NCBI RefSeq assembly: GCF_902859765.1
Contig: NZ_CADIJV010000024.1
Coordinates: 1 to 64,000, forward strand
Length of the DNA stretch: 64,000 nt
Reading direction: 5' to 3'
DNA from: Achromobacter pulmonis
Lineage (GTDB): Bacteria > Pseudomonadota > Gammaproteobacteria > Burkholderiales > Burkholderiaceae_B
Below, piece after piece: positions 47,245 through 57,553 of the stretch. Every line of letters begins with the position of its first letter. The stretch's first letter is position 1. Made by a program: the position numbers and the translations under genes. The notes beneath the pieces were generated by a model, which was given only the letters and a program-made list of their open reading frames with translations, ran no database searches and had not been told where the DNA came from.

Positions 47245-48447
47245 ATGCAATCTATGAACAAGAAAAGCGCGATGTGGCGCGGTGCGGCGGTGCTCACGCT
47301 GACGGCATCGGCCCTGACGTTGGCCGCTTGCGGCAAGAAACAGGAAGCGCCCCAGGCGGGCAAGCCGCAGGTGACGGTGGTCACCCTGACCACCAAACCG
47401 GTTTCCCTGACCACTGAATTGCCGGGCCGCACCGCGTCGTTCCGCGTCGCCGAAGTGCGGCCGCAGGTCAATGGCATCGTGCAGAAGCGCCTGTTCACCG
47501 AAGGCGGCGAGGTCAAGGCGGGCCAGCAGCTCTACCAGATCGATCCCGCGCTCTACCAGGCCAGCCTCGACAGCCAGAAGGCCGCCCTGGCGCGCGCGCA
47601 GGCGCAGCAGAAGACCGCCGCGCTGCTGGCCGAGCGCTACAAGCCGCTGGTGGCCACCCGCGCCGTCAGCCAGCAGACCTATGACAACGCCGTGGCCGCG
47701 CGCGACCAGGCCGCCGCCGACGTGCTCTCGGCCAAGGCCGCGCTCGACACCGCGCGCATCAACCTGGTCTACACCAAGGTGCTGTCGCCGATCAGCGGCA
47801 TCATCGGCCGTTCCTCGGTCACCGAGGGCGCCCTGGTCACCGCCAACCAGGCCAGCGCGCTCGCCGCCGTACAGCAGATCGATCCGATCTACGTCGACGT
47901 GACCCAGTCCAGTGTGCAACTGCTGCGCCTGCAGAGCGCCCTGGCCAGCGGCCAGTTGCAGAAGGCCGAGGGCGAGCAGGCCGCGCTGGTATCGCTGACG
48001 CTGGAGGACGGCTCGCAGTATGCCCAGCAGGGCAAGCTGCAATTCTCCGAAGTCACGGTCGACCCCGGCACGGGCTCGGTCACCTTGCGCGCGGTGTTCC
48101 CCAACCCGGACCGCCGCCTGCTGCCGGGCATGTTCGTGCGCGCCCGCCTGATCGACGGCGTGGCCGTCGACGGCCTGCTGGTGCCGCAGCGCGGCGTGAC
48201 GCGCAACCAGCGCGGCCAGCCGACGGCGCTGGTGGTCAATGCCGAGAACAAAGTCGAACTGCGGCAACTCAAGACCGACCGCGCCATTGGCGACCAGTGG
48301 CTGGTGACGGACGGCCTGAAAGCCGGCGACAAGGTCATCGTGGAAGGCTTGCAGATGGTGCGGCCGGGTGTCGAGGTGGTTGCCACCGAAGCCGGCGCCA
48401 AGCCGGCGCAGCAACCGCAAGCGGGCGCCGCGGCGGCCAAGCAGTAG
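47245..48447 (+). CDS. axyA: RND efflux periplasmic adaptor, MexA-like lipoprotein
   Basis: This membrane-fusion protein bridges the RND pump and outer-membrane channel. A lipobox (LTLAA-C) predicts an inner-membrane-anchored lipoprotein, as in MexA. The 400-residue protein contains a lipoyl/barrel-sandwich part ([21 protein letters not shown]), an alpha-helical hairpin (about 100-170) and a beta-barrel with membrane-proximal domain ([17 protein letters not shown]). ATGs at 47245 and 47254 both have Shine-Dalgarno-like GGA sequences; 47245 is given. The name follows the AxyABM pump of Achromobacter, an assignment by resemblance. Confidence 0.9.
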   Translation: MQSMNKKSAMWRGAAVLTLTASALTLAACGKKQEAPQAGKPQVTVVTLTTKPVSLTTELPGRTASFRVAEVRPQVNGIVQKRLFTEGGEVKAGQQLYQIDPALYQASLDSQKAALARAQAQQKTAALLAERYKPLVATRAVSQQTYDNAVAARDQAAADVLSAKAALDTARINLVYTKVLSPISGIIGRSSVTEGALVTANQASALAAVQQIDPIYVDVTQSSVQLLRLQSALASGQLQKAEGEQAALVSLTLEDGSQYAQQGKLQFSEVTVDPGTGSVTLRAVFPNPDRRLLPGMFVRARLIDGVAVDGLLVPQRGVTRNQRGQPTALVVNAENKVELRQLKTDRAIGDQWLVTDGLKAGDKVIVEGLQMVRPGVEVVATEAGAKPAQQPQAGAAAAKQ

Positions 48448-48461
48448 TCAGGGAGCCTTGC

Positions 48462-51400
48462 ATGGCAAAGTTTTTTATCGATAGACCGGTTTTCGCCTGG
48501 GTGATCGCGATCGTGCTGATGATGGCCGGCGCGCTGTCCATCCTGAAGCTGCCGGTGTCGCAGTATCCGAACATCGCGCCGCCGGCCATCGGCATCGCGG
48601 TGACCTATCCGGGCGCCTCGGCGCAGACGGTGCAGGACACCGTGGTGCAGGTGATCGAGCAGCAGATGAACGGCCTTTACGGCCTGGAATACATCTCCTC
48701 GGAAAGCAACTCCGACGGCAGCATGTCGATCACGCTGACGTTCCGCCAGGGCACCAACCCCGACACCGCCCAGGTGCAGGTGCAGAACAAGCTGTCGCTG
48801 GCGCAGCCGCTGCTGCCGCAGGAAGTGCAGCAGCAGGGCATCCGCGTCACCAAGGCCACCAAGAACTTCCTGATCGTGGCGGGCTTCGTGTCCACCGACG
48901 GCACGATGACCAAGGACGACCTGGCCGACTATGTCGCCTCGTACGTGCAGGATCCCATCAGCCGCACGCAGGGTGTGGGCGACTTCCAGCTGTTCGGCTC
49001 GCAGTACGCCATGCGCATCTGGCTGGACCCGGCCAAGCTGTTGAACTACGGCCTGACCACGGTCGACGTGGTCAACGCCATCAAGGAACAGAACGTCCAG
49101 GTCTCGTCCGGCCAGTTGGGCGGCCTGCCGGCGGTGCGCGGGCAGCAGCTCAATGCCACCATCATCGGCCCGTCGCGCCTGGAGAAGCCGGAAGACTTCG
49201 GCCGCATCCTGCTCAAGGTCAACTCCGACGGGTCGCAGGTGCGCCTGGCCAACGTCGCCCGCATCGAGCTGGGCGGCCAGACCTACGCCATCGACAGCTA
49301 CTACAACGGCAAGCCCGCCGCCGGCCTGGCGATCAAGCTGGCCCCGGGCGCCAACGCGCTCGACACGGCGCAGGCGGTGCGCGACACCATCAACAACCTC
49401 AAGCCGTATTTCCCGCCGGGCATGGACGTGGTCTATCCGTACGACACCACGCCGTTCGTCAGCCTGTCGATCGAGGAAGTGTTCAAGACGCTGGTGGAAG
49501 CCATCATCCTGGTGTTCCTGGTGATGTACCTGTTCCTGCAGAACTTCCGCGCCACGCTGATCCCGACCCTGGCGGTGCCGGTGGTGCTGCTGGGCACCTT
49601 CGGCGTGCTGGCGGCGTTCGGCTATTCCATCAACACGCTGACAATGTTCGGCATGGTGCTGGCCATCGGCCTGCTGGTGGACGACGCCATCGTGGTGGTG
49701 GAAAACGTCGAACGCGTGATGGCCGAGGAGGGCCTGACGCCCAAGCAGGCCACGCGCAAGTCCATGAGTCAGATCACCGGCGCGCTGATCGGCATAGCCA
49801 TGGTGCTGGCGGCGGTGTTCATCCCGATGGCGTTCTTCGGCGGCTCGACCGGCGTGATCTATCGCCAGTTCTCCATCACCATCGTGTCCTCGATGGTGCT
49901 GTCGGTGATCGTCGCCATTGTCTTCACGCCGGCGCTGTGCGCCACGCTGCTCAAGCCGATTCCCAAGGGCCACCACGGCACCAAGCGCGGCTTTTTCGGC
50001 TGGTTCAACCGCGCCTTCGACCGCAGCAGCCACGGCTACGCCAATACCGTGGCGCGCGGCCTGGGCCGCACCAAGCGCCTGATGGTGGTGTACCTGGCCA
50101 TCGTCATCGCCATGGGCTGGATGTTCACCCGCATCCCGACCGCGTTCCTGCCGGCCGAAGACCAGGGCATCCTGTTCGCCCAGATCCAGACGCCCGCCGG
50201 CGCCACCGCCGAACGCACCAAGGCCGTCATCGACGAGGCCACCCACTACCTGCTGACCGAAGAGAAGGACGCGGTCACGTCGGTGTTCGCGGTCAACGGC
50301 TTCAATTTCGGCGGCCGCGGCCAGAATGCCTCGATCCTGTTCATCAAGCTGCGCGACTGGGAAGACCGTGGCGCCGCGAGGCTCAAGGCGGCCGCCGTGG
50401 CGGCGCGCGCCAACGCCCATTTCCGCAAGACTGAGCGCGACGCCATGCTGTTCGTGGTGCCGCCGCCCTCGGTGATGGAACTGGGCAACGTCGACGGTTT
50501 CGACTTCCAGTTGATGGACCGCGCCGGCGTGGGCCACGAAAAACTGCTGGCCGCGCGCAACCAGTTGCTGGGCGAGGCGGCGCAAAGCAAGATCCTGCAG
50601 GGCGTGCGGCCCAACGGCATCGAGGACGCGCCCCAATACCAGCTCGACATCGACCGCGAAAAGGCGCGCGCGCTCGGCGTGGCGGTGTCGGACATCAACA
50701 GCACGCTGTCGACCGCCTGGGGCTCGTCGTACGTCAACGACTTCATCGACCGCGGCCGCGTCAAGAAGGTGTTCGCGCAGGGCGAGGCCTCGGCGCGCAT
50801 GCTGCCCGAAGACCTGGATAAATGGTACGTGCGCAACAAAGATGGCGACATGGTGCCGTTCTCGGCGTTCGCCAAGGCCACCTGGAGCTTCGGTCCGCAG
50901 AAGCTGAACCGCTACAACGGCGTGCCGTCGTACAACATCCAGGGCCAGGCGGCGCCGGGCTACAGCTCGGGCGCCGCCATGGACGAAATGGAACGCATCG
51001 CCAGCAAGCTGCCCGCCGGGGTGGGCTTCGAATGGACCGGCATGTCGTACGAAGAACGCCTGTCGGGCGCCCAGGCGCCGGCGCTGTACGCGATCTCGCT
51101 GATCGTGGTATTCCTGTGCCTGGCCGCGTTGTATGAAAGCTGGACCATCCCGTCCGCGGTCATGCTGGTGGTGCCGCTGGGCATCATCGGGGCGCTGGGA
51201 GCGACGATGCTGCGCGGCCTGTCCAATGACGTGTACTTCCAGGTGGGCCTGTTGACGACCATCGGCCTGGCGGCCAAGAACGCCATCCTGATCGTGGAGT
51301 TCGCCAAGGAACACTACGAGGCCGGCGCGAGCCTGACGGAATCGGCGATCCACGCCGCCCGCCAGCGCCTGCGCCCGATCCTGATGACGTCGCTGGCGTT

Positions 51401-51644
51401 CATCCTGGGCGTGGTACCGCTCGCGATCTCCTCGGGCGCCGGTTCGGGCAGCCAGAACGCCATCGGCACGGGCGTGATCGGCGGCATGCTGACCGCGACC
51501 TTCCTGGCCATCTTCTTCGTCCCCGCGTTCTTCGTGATCATGCTGCGCCTGTTCAAGGTGGAACGCATGAGCGCGCGGCGCGACAAGCACGACCCCAGCG
51601 CCAATGAGGCGCAGGACGTGACCGCCGAAGGAAAACCGCAATGA
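48462..51644 (+). CDS. axyB: RND multidrug efflux transporter, MexB/AcrB-like
   Basis: The 1060-residue inner-membrane proton antiporter begins [20 protein letters not shown], the hallmark of AcrB/MexB-type pumps. It has 12 transmembrane helices with two large periplasmic loops. Helix 4 carries the proton-relay Asp pair ([18 protein letters not shown], near residue 410), and the NxxGY-like and GAAxMLP-type transmembrane motifs are intact. The start at 48462 follows CAGGGAG; the frame upstream to 48297 lies inside the adaptor gene. It should export beta-lactams, chloramphenicol and similar drugs. The next gene overlaps by 4 bases. Confidence 0.93.
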   Translation: MAKFFIDRPVFAWVIAIVLMMAGALSILKLPVSQYPNIAPPAIGIAVTYPGASAQTVQDTVVQVIEQQMNGLYGLEYISSESNSDGSMSITLTFRQGTNPDTAQVQVQNKLSLAQPLLPQEVQQQGIRVTKATKNFLIVAGFVSTDGTMTKDDLADYVASYVQDPISRTQGVGDFQLFGSQYAMRIWLDPAKLLNYGLTTVDVVNAIKEQNVQVSSGQLGGLPAVRGQQLNATIIGPSRLEKPEDFGRILLKVNSDGSQVRLANVARIELGGQTYAIDSYYNGKPAAGLAIKLAPGANALDTAQAVRDTINNLKPYFPPGMDVVYPYDTTPFVSLSIEEVFKTLVEAIILVFLVMYLFLQNFRATLIPTLAVPVVLLGTFGVLAAFGYSINTLTMFGMVLAIGLLVDDAIVVVENVERVMAEEGLTPKQATRKSMSQITGALIGIAMVLAAVFIPMAFFGGSTGVIYRQFSITIVSSMVLSVIVAIVFTPALCATLLKPIPKGHHGTKRGFFGWFNRAFDRSSHGYANTVARGLGRTKRLMVVYLAIVIAMGWMFTRIPTAFLPAEDQGILFAQIQTPAGATAERTKAVIDEATHYLLTEEKDAVTSVFAVNGFNFGGRGQNASILFIKLRDWEDRGAARLKAAAVAARANAHFRKTERDAMLFVVPPPSVMELGNVDGFDFQLMDRAGVGHEKLLAARNQLLGEAAQSKILQGVRPNGIEDAPQYQLDIDREKARALGVAVSDINSTLSTAWGSSYVNDFIDRGRVKKVFAQGEASARMLPEDLDKWYVRNKDGDMVPFSAFAKATWSFGPQKLNRYNGVPSYNIQGQAAPGYSSGAAMDEMERIASKLPAGVGFEWTGMSYEERLSGAQAPALYAISLIVVFLCLAALYESWTIPSAVMLVVPLGIIGALGATMLRGLSNDVYFQVGLLTTIGLAAKNAILIVEFAKEHYEAGASLTESAIHAARQRLRPILMTSLAFILGVVPLAISSGAGSGSQNAIGTGVIGGMLTATFLAIFFVPAFFVIMLRLFKVERMSARRDKHDPSANEAQDVTAEGKPQ

Positions 51645-53110
51645 AGCTGCAGATGAGAACCCTGGTTTCCCTTTCCCTGGCGGCGGCCCTGGCGGGCTGC
51701 TCGCTGGCCCCGACCTACGAGCGGCCCGACGCGCCGGTGTCCCCGGCCTATCCGAGCGGTCCGGCCTACAAGGCCGATCCCACCGGCGCGGTGGCCACGG
51801 CCGACATCGGCTGGCGCGACTTCTTCACCGACCCGCTGCTGCAGCAGCTGATCGGGCTGTCGCTGGCCAACAACCGCGACCTGCGCGTGGCGGCGCTGAA
51901 CGTCGAGGCCGCGCGCGCTCAGTACCGTATCCAGCGCGCCGACCTGCTGCCCAGCGTCGGCATCGCCGGCAAGGAGACCGCGCAACGCACGCCGGCCGAC
52001 CTGTCGCCCAGCGGACAGGCCACCACCAGCCACAACTACCAGGTCGGCGCCGCGCTGTCCTCCTGGGAACTGGATCTGTTCGGCCGCATCCGCAGCCTGA
52101 GCGACAAGGCGCTGGAATCGTACCTGGCGCTGGACGAGACCCGCACCGCGACCCAGCTGACGCTGATCGCCGAGGTGGCCAACGCCTACCTGACGCTGCG
52201 CGCCGACCAGGAACTGCTGAGCCTGACGCGCGATACGCTCAAGAGCCAGGACGATTCTTACCAACTGACCAAGCAGAGCTATGACCAGGGCGTGGCAACC
52301 GCGCTCGACCTGAGCCAGGCCGAAGTGTCGCTGCGCACGGCCCAGCGCAACCTGTCGCAGTACACGCGCCAGGCCGCGCAGGACCGCAACGCGCTGGTGC
52401 TGCTGGTGGGCCAGCCGCTGTCGCCGGACATCTCGGCGGCGCTGGACAACGCCGTCAAGCTTGACGACGCCATGTTGCCGACCGCGCTGCCGGCCGGCCT
52501 GCCGTCCGAACTGCTGGCGCGCCGCCCCGACATCCGCGCGGCCGAACACCAGCTCAAGGGCGCCAATGCCAACATCGGCGCGGCGCGCGCGGCGTTCTTC
52601 CCGACCATCAGCCTGACGGGCAGCGCCGGCACCGCCAGCGCCAGCCTGGGCGGCCTGTTCAACGCGGGCTCCGGCGCCTGGAGCTTCGTGCCGCAGATCA
52701 CGGTGCCGATCTTCGCCGGCGGCTCGCTGCTGGCCGGCCTGGACCTGGCCAAGGTGCAGAAGAACATCCAGGTCGCGCAGTACGAGAAAACCATCCAGAC
52801 CGGTTTCCGCGAAGTGGCCGACGCGCTTGCCGGCCGCGGCACGCTGGACGAGCAGATCCAGGCGCAGCAGCTGCTGGTGGCCGCCAACCAGCGCGCCTAT
52901 GACCTGTCCGAGCAGCGCTTCCGCCAGGGCATCGACGACTACCTGACGGTGCTCGATTCGCAACGTTCGCTCTACAGCGCGCAGCAGGCGCTGGTCGACG
53001 CCCGCCTGTCGCGCCTGTCCAACCTGGTCACCTTGTACAAGGTGCTCGGGGGCGGCTGGACCGAGCGCACCGTCACGGCGGCTCCCGCGACGGCCGGCCA
53101 GCCGGGCTGA
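51641..53110 (+). CDS. axyM: Outer-membrane efflux channel lipoprotein, OprM-like
   Basis: The 489-residue outer-membrane factor completes the tripartite pump. The lipobox AALAG-C predicts lipidation, and [18 protein letters not shown] is the usual OprM/NodT start. Two repeats of the TolC-type helical barrel include [39 protein letters not shown] and [37 protein letters not shown] (named here by region, about 275-315). ATGA overlap with axyB couples translation. A bidirectional terminator follows. Confidence 0.93.
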   Translation: MKLQMRTLVSLSLAAALAGCSLAPTYERPDAPVSPAYPSGPAYKADPTGAVATADIGWRDFFTDPLLQQLIGLSLANNRDLRVAALNVEAARAQYRIQRADLLPSVGIAGKETAQRTPADLSPSGQATTSHNYQVGAALSSWELDLFGRIRSLSDKALESYLALDETRTATQLTLIAEVANAYLTLRADQELLSLTRDTLKSQDDSYQLTKQSYDQGVATALDLSQAEVSLRTAQRNLSQYTRQAAQDRNALVLLVGQPLSPDISAALDNAVKLDDAMLPTALPAGLPSELLARRPDIRAAEHQLKGANANIGAARAAFFPTISLTGSAGTASASLGGLFNAGSGAWSFVPQITVPIFAGGSLLAGLDLAKVQKNIQVAQYEKTIQTGFREVADALAGRGTLDEQIQAQQLLVAANQRAYDLSEQRFRQGIDDYLTVLDSQRSLYSAQQALVDARLSRLSNLVTLYKVLGGGWTERTVTAAPATAGQPG

Positions 53111-53130
53111 ACGTCACCGCGCCGGGCATG

Positions 53131-53165
53131 AAAAAAGCGGGCCGATCGAAAGATCGGCCCGCTTT
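53131..53165. terminator. Bidirectional terminator between the efflux operon and glsB-like gene
   Basis: AAAGCGGGCCGATC (53134-53147) pairs perfectly with GATCGGCCCGCTTT (53152-53165) around the GAAA tetraloop. The minus-strand reading has a six-T tail from the AAAAAA at 53131-53136; the plus-strand tail is only TTT. It lies 21 bases past the axyM stop and 20 bases past the minus-strand gene. Confidence 0.88.
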
Positions 53166-53184
53166 GCATGAGGCGCGCTGCGAG

Positions 53185-53436
53185 TCAGCCGCGCTTCTTG
53201 GCGATCATGCCGACGACGAACAGCACGATGATCGCGCCCACCACCGAGCCGATCCAGCCCGCCGGTTCGCCCGGGGCGTACCAACCCAGGGTCTGGCCGA
53301 GGAAGCCGGCCACCACCGACCCGACGATGCCCAGGATGGTGGTCATGATGATCCCCATGTTCTGGTCTCCCGGCATGATCGCGCGGGCAATCAGCCCGAC
53401 GACGAAACCGACGATGATCATGATGATGATGCTCAT
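53185..53436 (-). CDS. GlsB/YeaQ/YmgE-family small membrane protein
   Basis: The 83-residue inner-membrane protein has three glycine-rich helices (IIIMIIVGFVVGLIARAIM, then MTTILGIVGSVVAGFLGQTL and GSVVGAIIVLFVVGMI), the pattern of the transglycosylase-associated-protein family, linked to general stress in enterobacteria. AAGGAG lies 7 bases before the Met at 53436 but only 1 base before the Met at 53442, so the shorter start is used. Its exact role is unknown. It is a single-gene unit. Confidence 0.9.
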   Translation of the reverse strand: MSIIIMIIVGFVVGLIARAIMPGDQNMGIIMTTILGIVGSVVAGFLGQTLGWYAPGEPAGWIGSVVGAIIVLFVVGMIAKKRG

Positions 53437-53531
53437 GCGCATACTCCTTGCGAGGGTAAAGGGCGAAGTGCCCTGATATTACCCATGCGCGCGGCGGGCG
53501 CACTGTAACAACTGGTGTGTGGCGCAAGCGC

Positions 53532-53570
53532 GCAACATGCTGCGGTGCATCGCCGATGCAGCAATGTTGC
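53532..53570. other. Long hairpin between the glsB-like and SCO genes
   Basis: GCAACAT (53532-53538) pairs with ATGTTGC (53564-53570), and an inner TGCATCG (53546-53552) pairs with CGATGCA (53554-53560). It lies just past the stop of the SCO gene on the minus strand and may end its transcript, though no T-run follows. Confidence 0.4.
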
Positions 53571-53578
53571 AAGCGGCC

Positions 53579-54202
53579 TTACGAGGTCAGGTCGATCAGC
53601 TGGCGCAGATCCTTGGTCATGGCCTCGATGCTGTCGGTGTCCGAGGCCAGCAGGCGGGCGCGGCCCTGATTGTCGAAAATATACACGCCACGGCTGTGCG
53701 TCACGTCGTACTGATCGGCATCGTCGCCGGGCCGGGGTTTTTCGATCTGGTAGGCCACGCGATAGCGGCGCGCCAGGTCGGCCACCTGCTTTTCGTTGCC
53801 GGTCACGCCGATGGCCTGGCTGTTGAAGGCGTTGACGTAGGCCTGCAGGATGTCCGGCGTGTCGCGATGCGGATCGACGCTGACGAACACGATACGCACG
53901 TCGCGCGCTTTCTCGCCCAGGTTGTGCAACACCGCCGTCAGCTGCGCCATGGTGGTGGGGCAGATGTCGGGGCAACTGGCATAGCCGAAGAACAGCAGCA
54001 CGGTCTTGCCCTTGAGGTCGTCGCTGCTGACCGTCTTGCCGCCCGCGCCCGGCAGCGAGAATTTCAGGTCGGGCAGGTGGCCCTTGATGTTGTAGAGGGT
54101 CCAATCGACATTGCGTTCGCCGCAGGCGGCAAGCAGCATGCACAAGGCCAGGAAGAGGCCGCGCCAGGCGCGGCCGGTAAGCAGGTGTCGCATGGGTTTC
54201 AT
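53579..54202 (-). CDS. SCO1/SenC copper-binding lipoprotein
   Basis: SCO proteins are periplasmic thioredoxin-fold copper chaperones for the CuA site of cytochrome c oxidase. The product (207 residues from Met at 54202; Mets at 54193 and 54226 are alternatives) has a lipobox (MLLAA-C), the copper/redox motif CPDICP and the conserved His in DVTHSRG. A DPHRDTPD loop follows the core strand. Usually such genes lie with oxidase assembly genes; here it is alone, with the glsB-like gene downstream and a methyltransferase gene divergent. Confidence 0.9.
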   Translation of the reverse strand: MKPMRHLLTGRAWRGLFLALCMLLAACGERNVDWTLYNIKGHLPDLKFSLPGAGGKTVSSDDLKGKTVLLFFGYASCPDICPTTMAQLTAVLHNLGEKARDVRIVFVSVDPHRDTPDILQAYVNAFNSQAIGVTGNEKQVADLARRYRVAYQIEKPRPGDDADQYDVTHSRGVYIFDNQGRARLLASDTDSIEAMTKDLRQLIDLTS

Positions 54203-54441
54203 CGCCGGTTGCAGGGATAAACCCATCGATTCTACCCGCAGGCGGCAAGGTGGCCGGGCAGGGCGGCCGGGCCGGAGTTGTCCTGGCGCAAGACGCATGC
54301 AGGTCCTTGCGCGACGCCGCGCGCGGACCCGGTTGTGAAGCTTTGTCGGAATATTGTTGGAGATCTGGCAAAACAGCATGCGCAGAGGGGCCGCGCCCGC
54401 TACATTTCAGGACCGTGTCAGTAACCGTCGAGGTGGCCATC

Positions 54442-55194
54442 ATGCATCCCGCGGCCCGTCATGCCTTGGGCTATCCCTATTTTCCGTACTACCCCGTGGT
54501 GCTCGAGATCCTGCGCAGCCGCCTGGCGGACAGTGTGCTGGATGCACCGTGCGGCCCAGGCTGGCTGGGCGACATGGCGCGCCGCGCCATCGGGCGCGAA
54601 GTCCAGGTGGATGGCATCGGCCCGGCCGCGTTGATGGCGCCGGCCAGCGGCTACCGGCGCCTGACCGCCCACGACCTGGAAGCGCCGCTGCCCGTGGCCG
54701 CGCCCTATGACGCGGTGGTCTGTAGCGAAGCGCTGCACCGGGCGCCCAGCCCGGGTTCGCTGGTGCGCGGCTTGCATGACGCGTTGCGGCCGGGCGGCAC
54801 GCTGGTACTGACCGCGCCCAATGCGGGCCACGTTCGGACCCGTCTGCGGACGCTGGCGCGCGGCGTCCATGCCGACCCGTGGTCCGGCGCGGCGCATGCG
54901 GAAGGCGCACTGTTTCCATTGGGCTTTGCGCAGGTGCACCAGCTGCTGGCGCATCACGGCCTGCGTGACATCACCCTGCATGCCGTGGCAGAGCCGGGCC
55001 GGCCCGGCGCGCTCGATCGGCTGCTGGCCTGGCCGGCGCGGCGCTATTGCCAGGCCCGCCTGGCGCAGGCGCAGGACGAAGACCGCCGCCATTTCTGGCG
55101 CCAGGCCGGCTCGGACGCGGCGGTGTTCGGTCGCTGGCTGGTGGTGTCGGCGCGTCGCCCGCCACGATGCGCCAATGGCGCAACGGTGCCATGA
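54442..55194 (+). CDS. SAM-dependent methyltransferase (class I)
   Basis: The 250-residue cytosolic protein has the class I motif I VLDAPCGPGWLGD (residues about 32-44), a motif-II-like DAVVCSEALHRAPSPG and LRPGGTLVLTAPNAG. These are the features of the Methyltransf_11/23 group acting on small molecules, quinones or lipids. The substrate is not evident. GAGG lies 8 bases before the ATG at 54442; an upstream in-frame start at 54250 would overlap the SCO gene's leader and lacks homology-like sequence. Its stop is followed at once by the terminator of prlC. Confidence 0.8.
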   Translation: MHPAARHALGYPYFPYYPVVLEILRSRLADSVLDAPCGPGWLGDMARRAIGREVQVDGIGPAALMAPASGYRRLTAHDLEAPLPVAAPYDAVVCSEALHRAPSPGSLVRGLHDALRPGGTLVLTAPNAGHVRTRLRTLARGVHADPWSGAAHAEGALFPLGFAQVHQLLAHHGLRDITLHAVAEPGRPGALDRLLAWPARRYCQARLAQAQDEDRRHFWRQAGSDAAVFGRWLVVSARRPPRCANGATVP

Positions 55195-55219
55195 AAAACG
55201 GCCCGCGCAGGGCGGGCCG
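55194..55219 (-). terminator. Rho-independent terminator of the oligopeptidase A gene
   Basis: CGGCCCGC (55199-55206) pairs with GCGGGCCG (55212-55219); on the minus strand it is followed by the TTTTT complementary to 55194-55198. It lies 18 bases past the prlC stop. Confidence 0.85.
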
Positions 55220-55237
55220 CGTTTCGCGCCTGGCCGT

Positions 55238-57304
55238 TCAGGCCGGGCTCATGCCGCTATGCCGCAGCAGCGCGTCGATGCGCGGCGCGCGGCCGCGGAA
55301 GGCCGCGAACGATTCGGCCGCGGGACGCGAACCGCCCACAGCCAGCACTTCGCGGCGAAAGCGCGCGCCGGTGGCCGGATCGAGCGTACCGAGAGCGTTG
55401 CCGGCTTGGCGGGCGGCGGCTTCTTCGAAGGCCTCGTAGGCATCGGCCGACAACACCTCGGCCCACTTGTAGCTGTAGTAGCCGGCGCCGTAGCCGCCGG
55501 CGAACAGGTGCGAGAAGGCATGCGGCAGGCGGTGCCAGGCCGGCGGGAACAGCACCGCGACCTCGGCGCGCACTTCCTGCAGCAGCGCCAGCACTTCAGC
55601 GATGCTGGCGCCCTTGGCGCGGTCGTGCATCAGCATGTCGAACAGCGCGAACTCGATCTGGCGCACGGTCTGCATGCCGCTCTGGTAGTTGCGGGCCGCG
55701 ACCAGGCGGTCGTAGAGCGCGCGCGGCAGCGGTTCGCCGCTGTCGACGTGGGCCGACAGCTTCTGCACCACGGCCCATTCCCAGCAGAAGTTCTCCATGA
55801 ACTGCGAGGGCAGTTCGATGGCATCCCATTCGACGCTGGCGAAGGCGGCGGCGCCGGGCTCGTCCACTTCCGACAGCAGTGCGTGCAGGGCGTGGCCGGT
55901 TTCGTGGAACAGCGTGATGACATCATCGTGCGTCAGCACGGCGGCGCGGTCGCCGTTGGGGCGCGAGAAATTGCAGGTCAGGTAGGCGATCGGCGTCTGC
56001 ACGCGGCCGGCGACCACGCGGCGGGTGCGTTCGCTGTCGACCCAGGCGCCGCTCTGCTTGCCGGCGCGGGCGTACAGGTCCAGGTAGAGGTAGCCGATCA
56101 GCTCGCCCTTGGGGCTCTCGACGCGCACGCCGCGCACGTCGGCATGCCACGATGACACCGGCGTCTGCGCCAGGCGCACGTCGAACAGCGTCTCGATGAC
56201 TTCGAACAGGCCGGACAGCACGCGCGGCTCGGTGAAGTACTGCTTGACCTCGTCCTCGGAGTAGGCGTAGCGCGACTCGCGCAGGCGCTCGGAGGCATAG
56301 GCCACGTCCCACGGCTGCAGCTCGGCCAGGCCGAGTTCGGCGGCGGCGTAGGCGCGCAGTTCGGCCAGGTCGCGCTCGGCGTAGGGCTTGGCGCGCGCGG
56401 CCAGGTCGCGCAGGAAGGTAGTGACCTCCTTGGCGTCGCGCGCCATGCGCGTCTGCAGGCGCAGCGCGGCGAAGGTGCCCAGGCCCAGCAGGGCCGATTC
56501 CTCGGCGCGCAGCGCCAGCAGTTCCTCGATCAGGGGCGAGTTGTCGAATTGCGCGTCGCCCTGTTCGGACGCCACCGTGCCATAGCCGCGGTACAGCGCC
56601 TCGCGCAGCGCGCGGTCCTGCGCGTACTGCATGACGGGCAGGTAGCACGGCATCTTCAGCGTCAGCTTCCAGCCCGGCTGGCCGTCTTCCTCGGCGGCGG
56701 CGCGGGCGGCGGCGCGCACGTCGGCCGGAATGCCCGCCAGGCGCGCCTCGTCGTCGATCAGCAGCGACCAGGCGTCGATGGCGTCCAGCACGTTCTCGGA
56801 GAATTTCTGCGAGGCCTGCGCCTCGCGGTCGGAAATCGCGGCATAGCGTTCGCGGTCGGCGCCGCGCAGCTCGACGCCGCTCAGGCGGAAGTCGCGCAGG
56901 GCCATCTCGACGATGCGGCGGCGCACCGGCGGCCACGCGGCGAAATCGGGCGCGGCGGCCAGGCGCTGGTATTGCTGGTACAGGCCTTCGTGCAGGCCGA
57001 CCCAGGTCGAGAACTCGGTGACCAGCGGCAGGGCGGCGTTGTAGGCCTCGCGCAGTTCGGGGGTGTTGACCACGGCGTTCAGGTGGCCGGCCACCGACCA
57101 CGCGCGCCACAGCCGTTCGGATGCGGTATCCAGCGGCTCGACCACGGCTTCCCAGGTGGGCGCCAGCGCCGGATCGGCGGCGCGGTCCACGGCCTGGCGG
57201 GCGATACCCAGCAGCTCCTCGATGGCGGGCACGACGTGGGCGGGTTTGACCGCCTGGTAGTCGACCAGGTCGGAGACGGGGGCGAGCAGGGGATTCTGGG
57301 TCAT
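55238..57304 (-). CDS. prlC: Oligopeptidase A (M3 zinc metallopeptidase)
   Basis: PrlC degrades short peptides, including cleaved signal peptides, in the cytosol. The 688-residue length matches OpdA. The zinc site HETGH is at residues 467-471 (His467, Glu468, His471) followed by the third ligand region SEVDEPGAAAFASVEWDAIELPSQ (Glu in the middle). The C-terminal NYQSGMQTVRQIEFALFDM and HLFAGGYGAGYYSYKWAEV are M3 signatures. The start MTQNPLLAPVSDL fits the family. It may follow folD in one transcript, though a 249-base gap with an inverted repeat separates them. Confidence 0.95.
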   Translation of the reverse strand: MTQNPLLAPVSDLVDYQAVKPAHVVPAIEELLGIARQAVDRAADPALAPTWEAVVEPLDTASERLWRAWSVAGHLNAVVNTPELREAYNAALPLVTEFSTWVGLHEGLYQQYQRLAAAPDFAAWPPVRRRIVEMALRDFRLSGVELRGADRERYAAISDREAQASQKFSENVLDAIDAWSLLIDDEARLAGIPADVRAAARAAAEEDGQPGWKLTLKMPCYLPVMQYAQDRALREALYRGYGTVASEQGDAQFDNSPLIEELLALRAEESALLGLGTFAALRLQTRMARDAKEVTTFLRDLAARAKPYAERDLAELRAYAAAELGLAELQPWDVAYASERLRESRYAYSEDEVKQYFTEPRVLSGLFEVIETLFDVRLAQTPVSSWHADVRGVRVESPKGELIGYLYLDLYARAGKQSGAWVDSERTRRVVAGRVQTPIAYLTCNFSRPNGDRAAVLTHDDVITLFHETGHALHALLSEVDEPGAAAFASVEWDAIELPSQFMENFCWEWAVVQKLSAHVDSGEPLPRALYDRLVAARNYQSGMQTVRQIEFALFDMLMHDRAKGASIAEVLALLQEVRAEVAVLFPPAWHRLPHAFSHLFAGGYGAGYYSYKWAEVLSADAYEAFEEAAARQAGNALGTLDPATGARFRREVLAVGGSRPAAESFAAFRGRAPRIDALLRHSGMSPA

Positions 57305-57474
57305 GGTGTTACCAAGTGCGTGAAAGGGGCGGGCGGCATGCGAGCGCGCCGGCAGGCATAAGGTTCAGGTTGGGGCGGCCCGCTGAAAAGCAAGGGCGGG
57401 GCCGCTGCCCGCGGTCGCGGGAGGCGCGCCCCGCGGAAGAGGCGCCGGATTCCGCGCGCGGCGCCCAGAGACGA

Positions 57475-57524
57475 CTGTGGGTTTGCCCCCCGTCCCCCGG
57501 AAAGGGCGCGGGGCAAACCCACAG
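57475..57524. repeat. 15-bp inverted repeat between prlC and folD
   Basis: CTGTGGGTTTGCCCC (57475-57489) is exactly mirrored at 57510-57524 around a 20-base GC-rich loop. There is no T tract on either side. It lies in the 249-base gap just before prlC and could be a processed 3' hairpin, a binding site or one copy of a dispersed repeat. Confidence 0.6.
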
Positions 57525-57553
57525 GGGCGCTGCGGTGGGGCGGACGGCCGGCT

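Noticed and set aside
47889-51641. A 1250-codon minus-strand open frame opposite the RND transporter
   Set aside because: Same cause: an antisense shadow of axyB, rich in His, Gln, Arg and Gly, with no domain.
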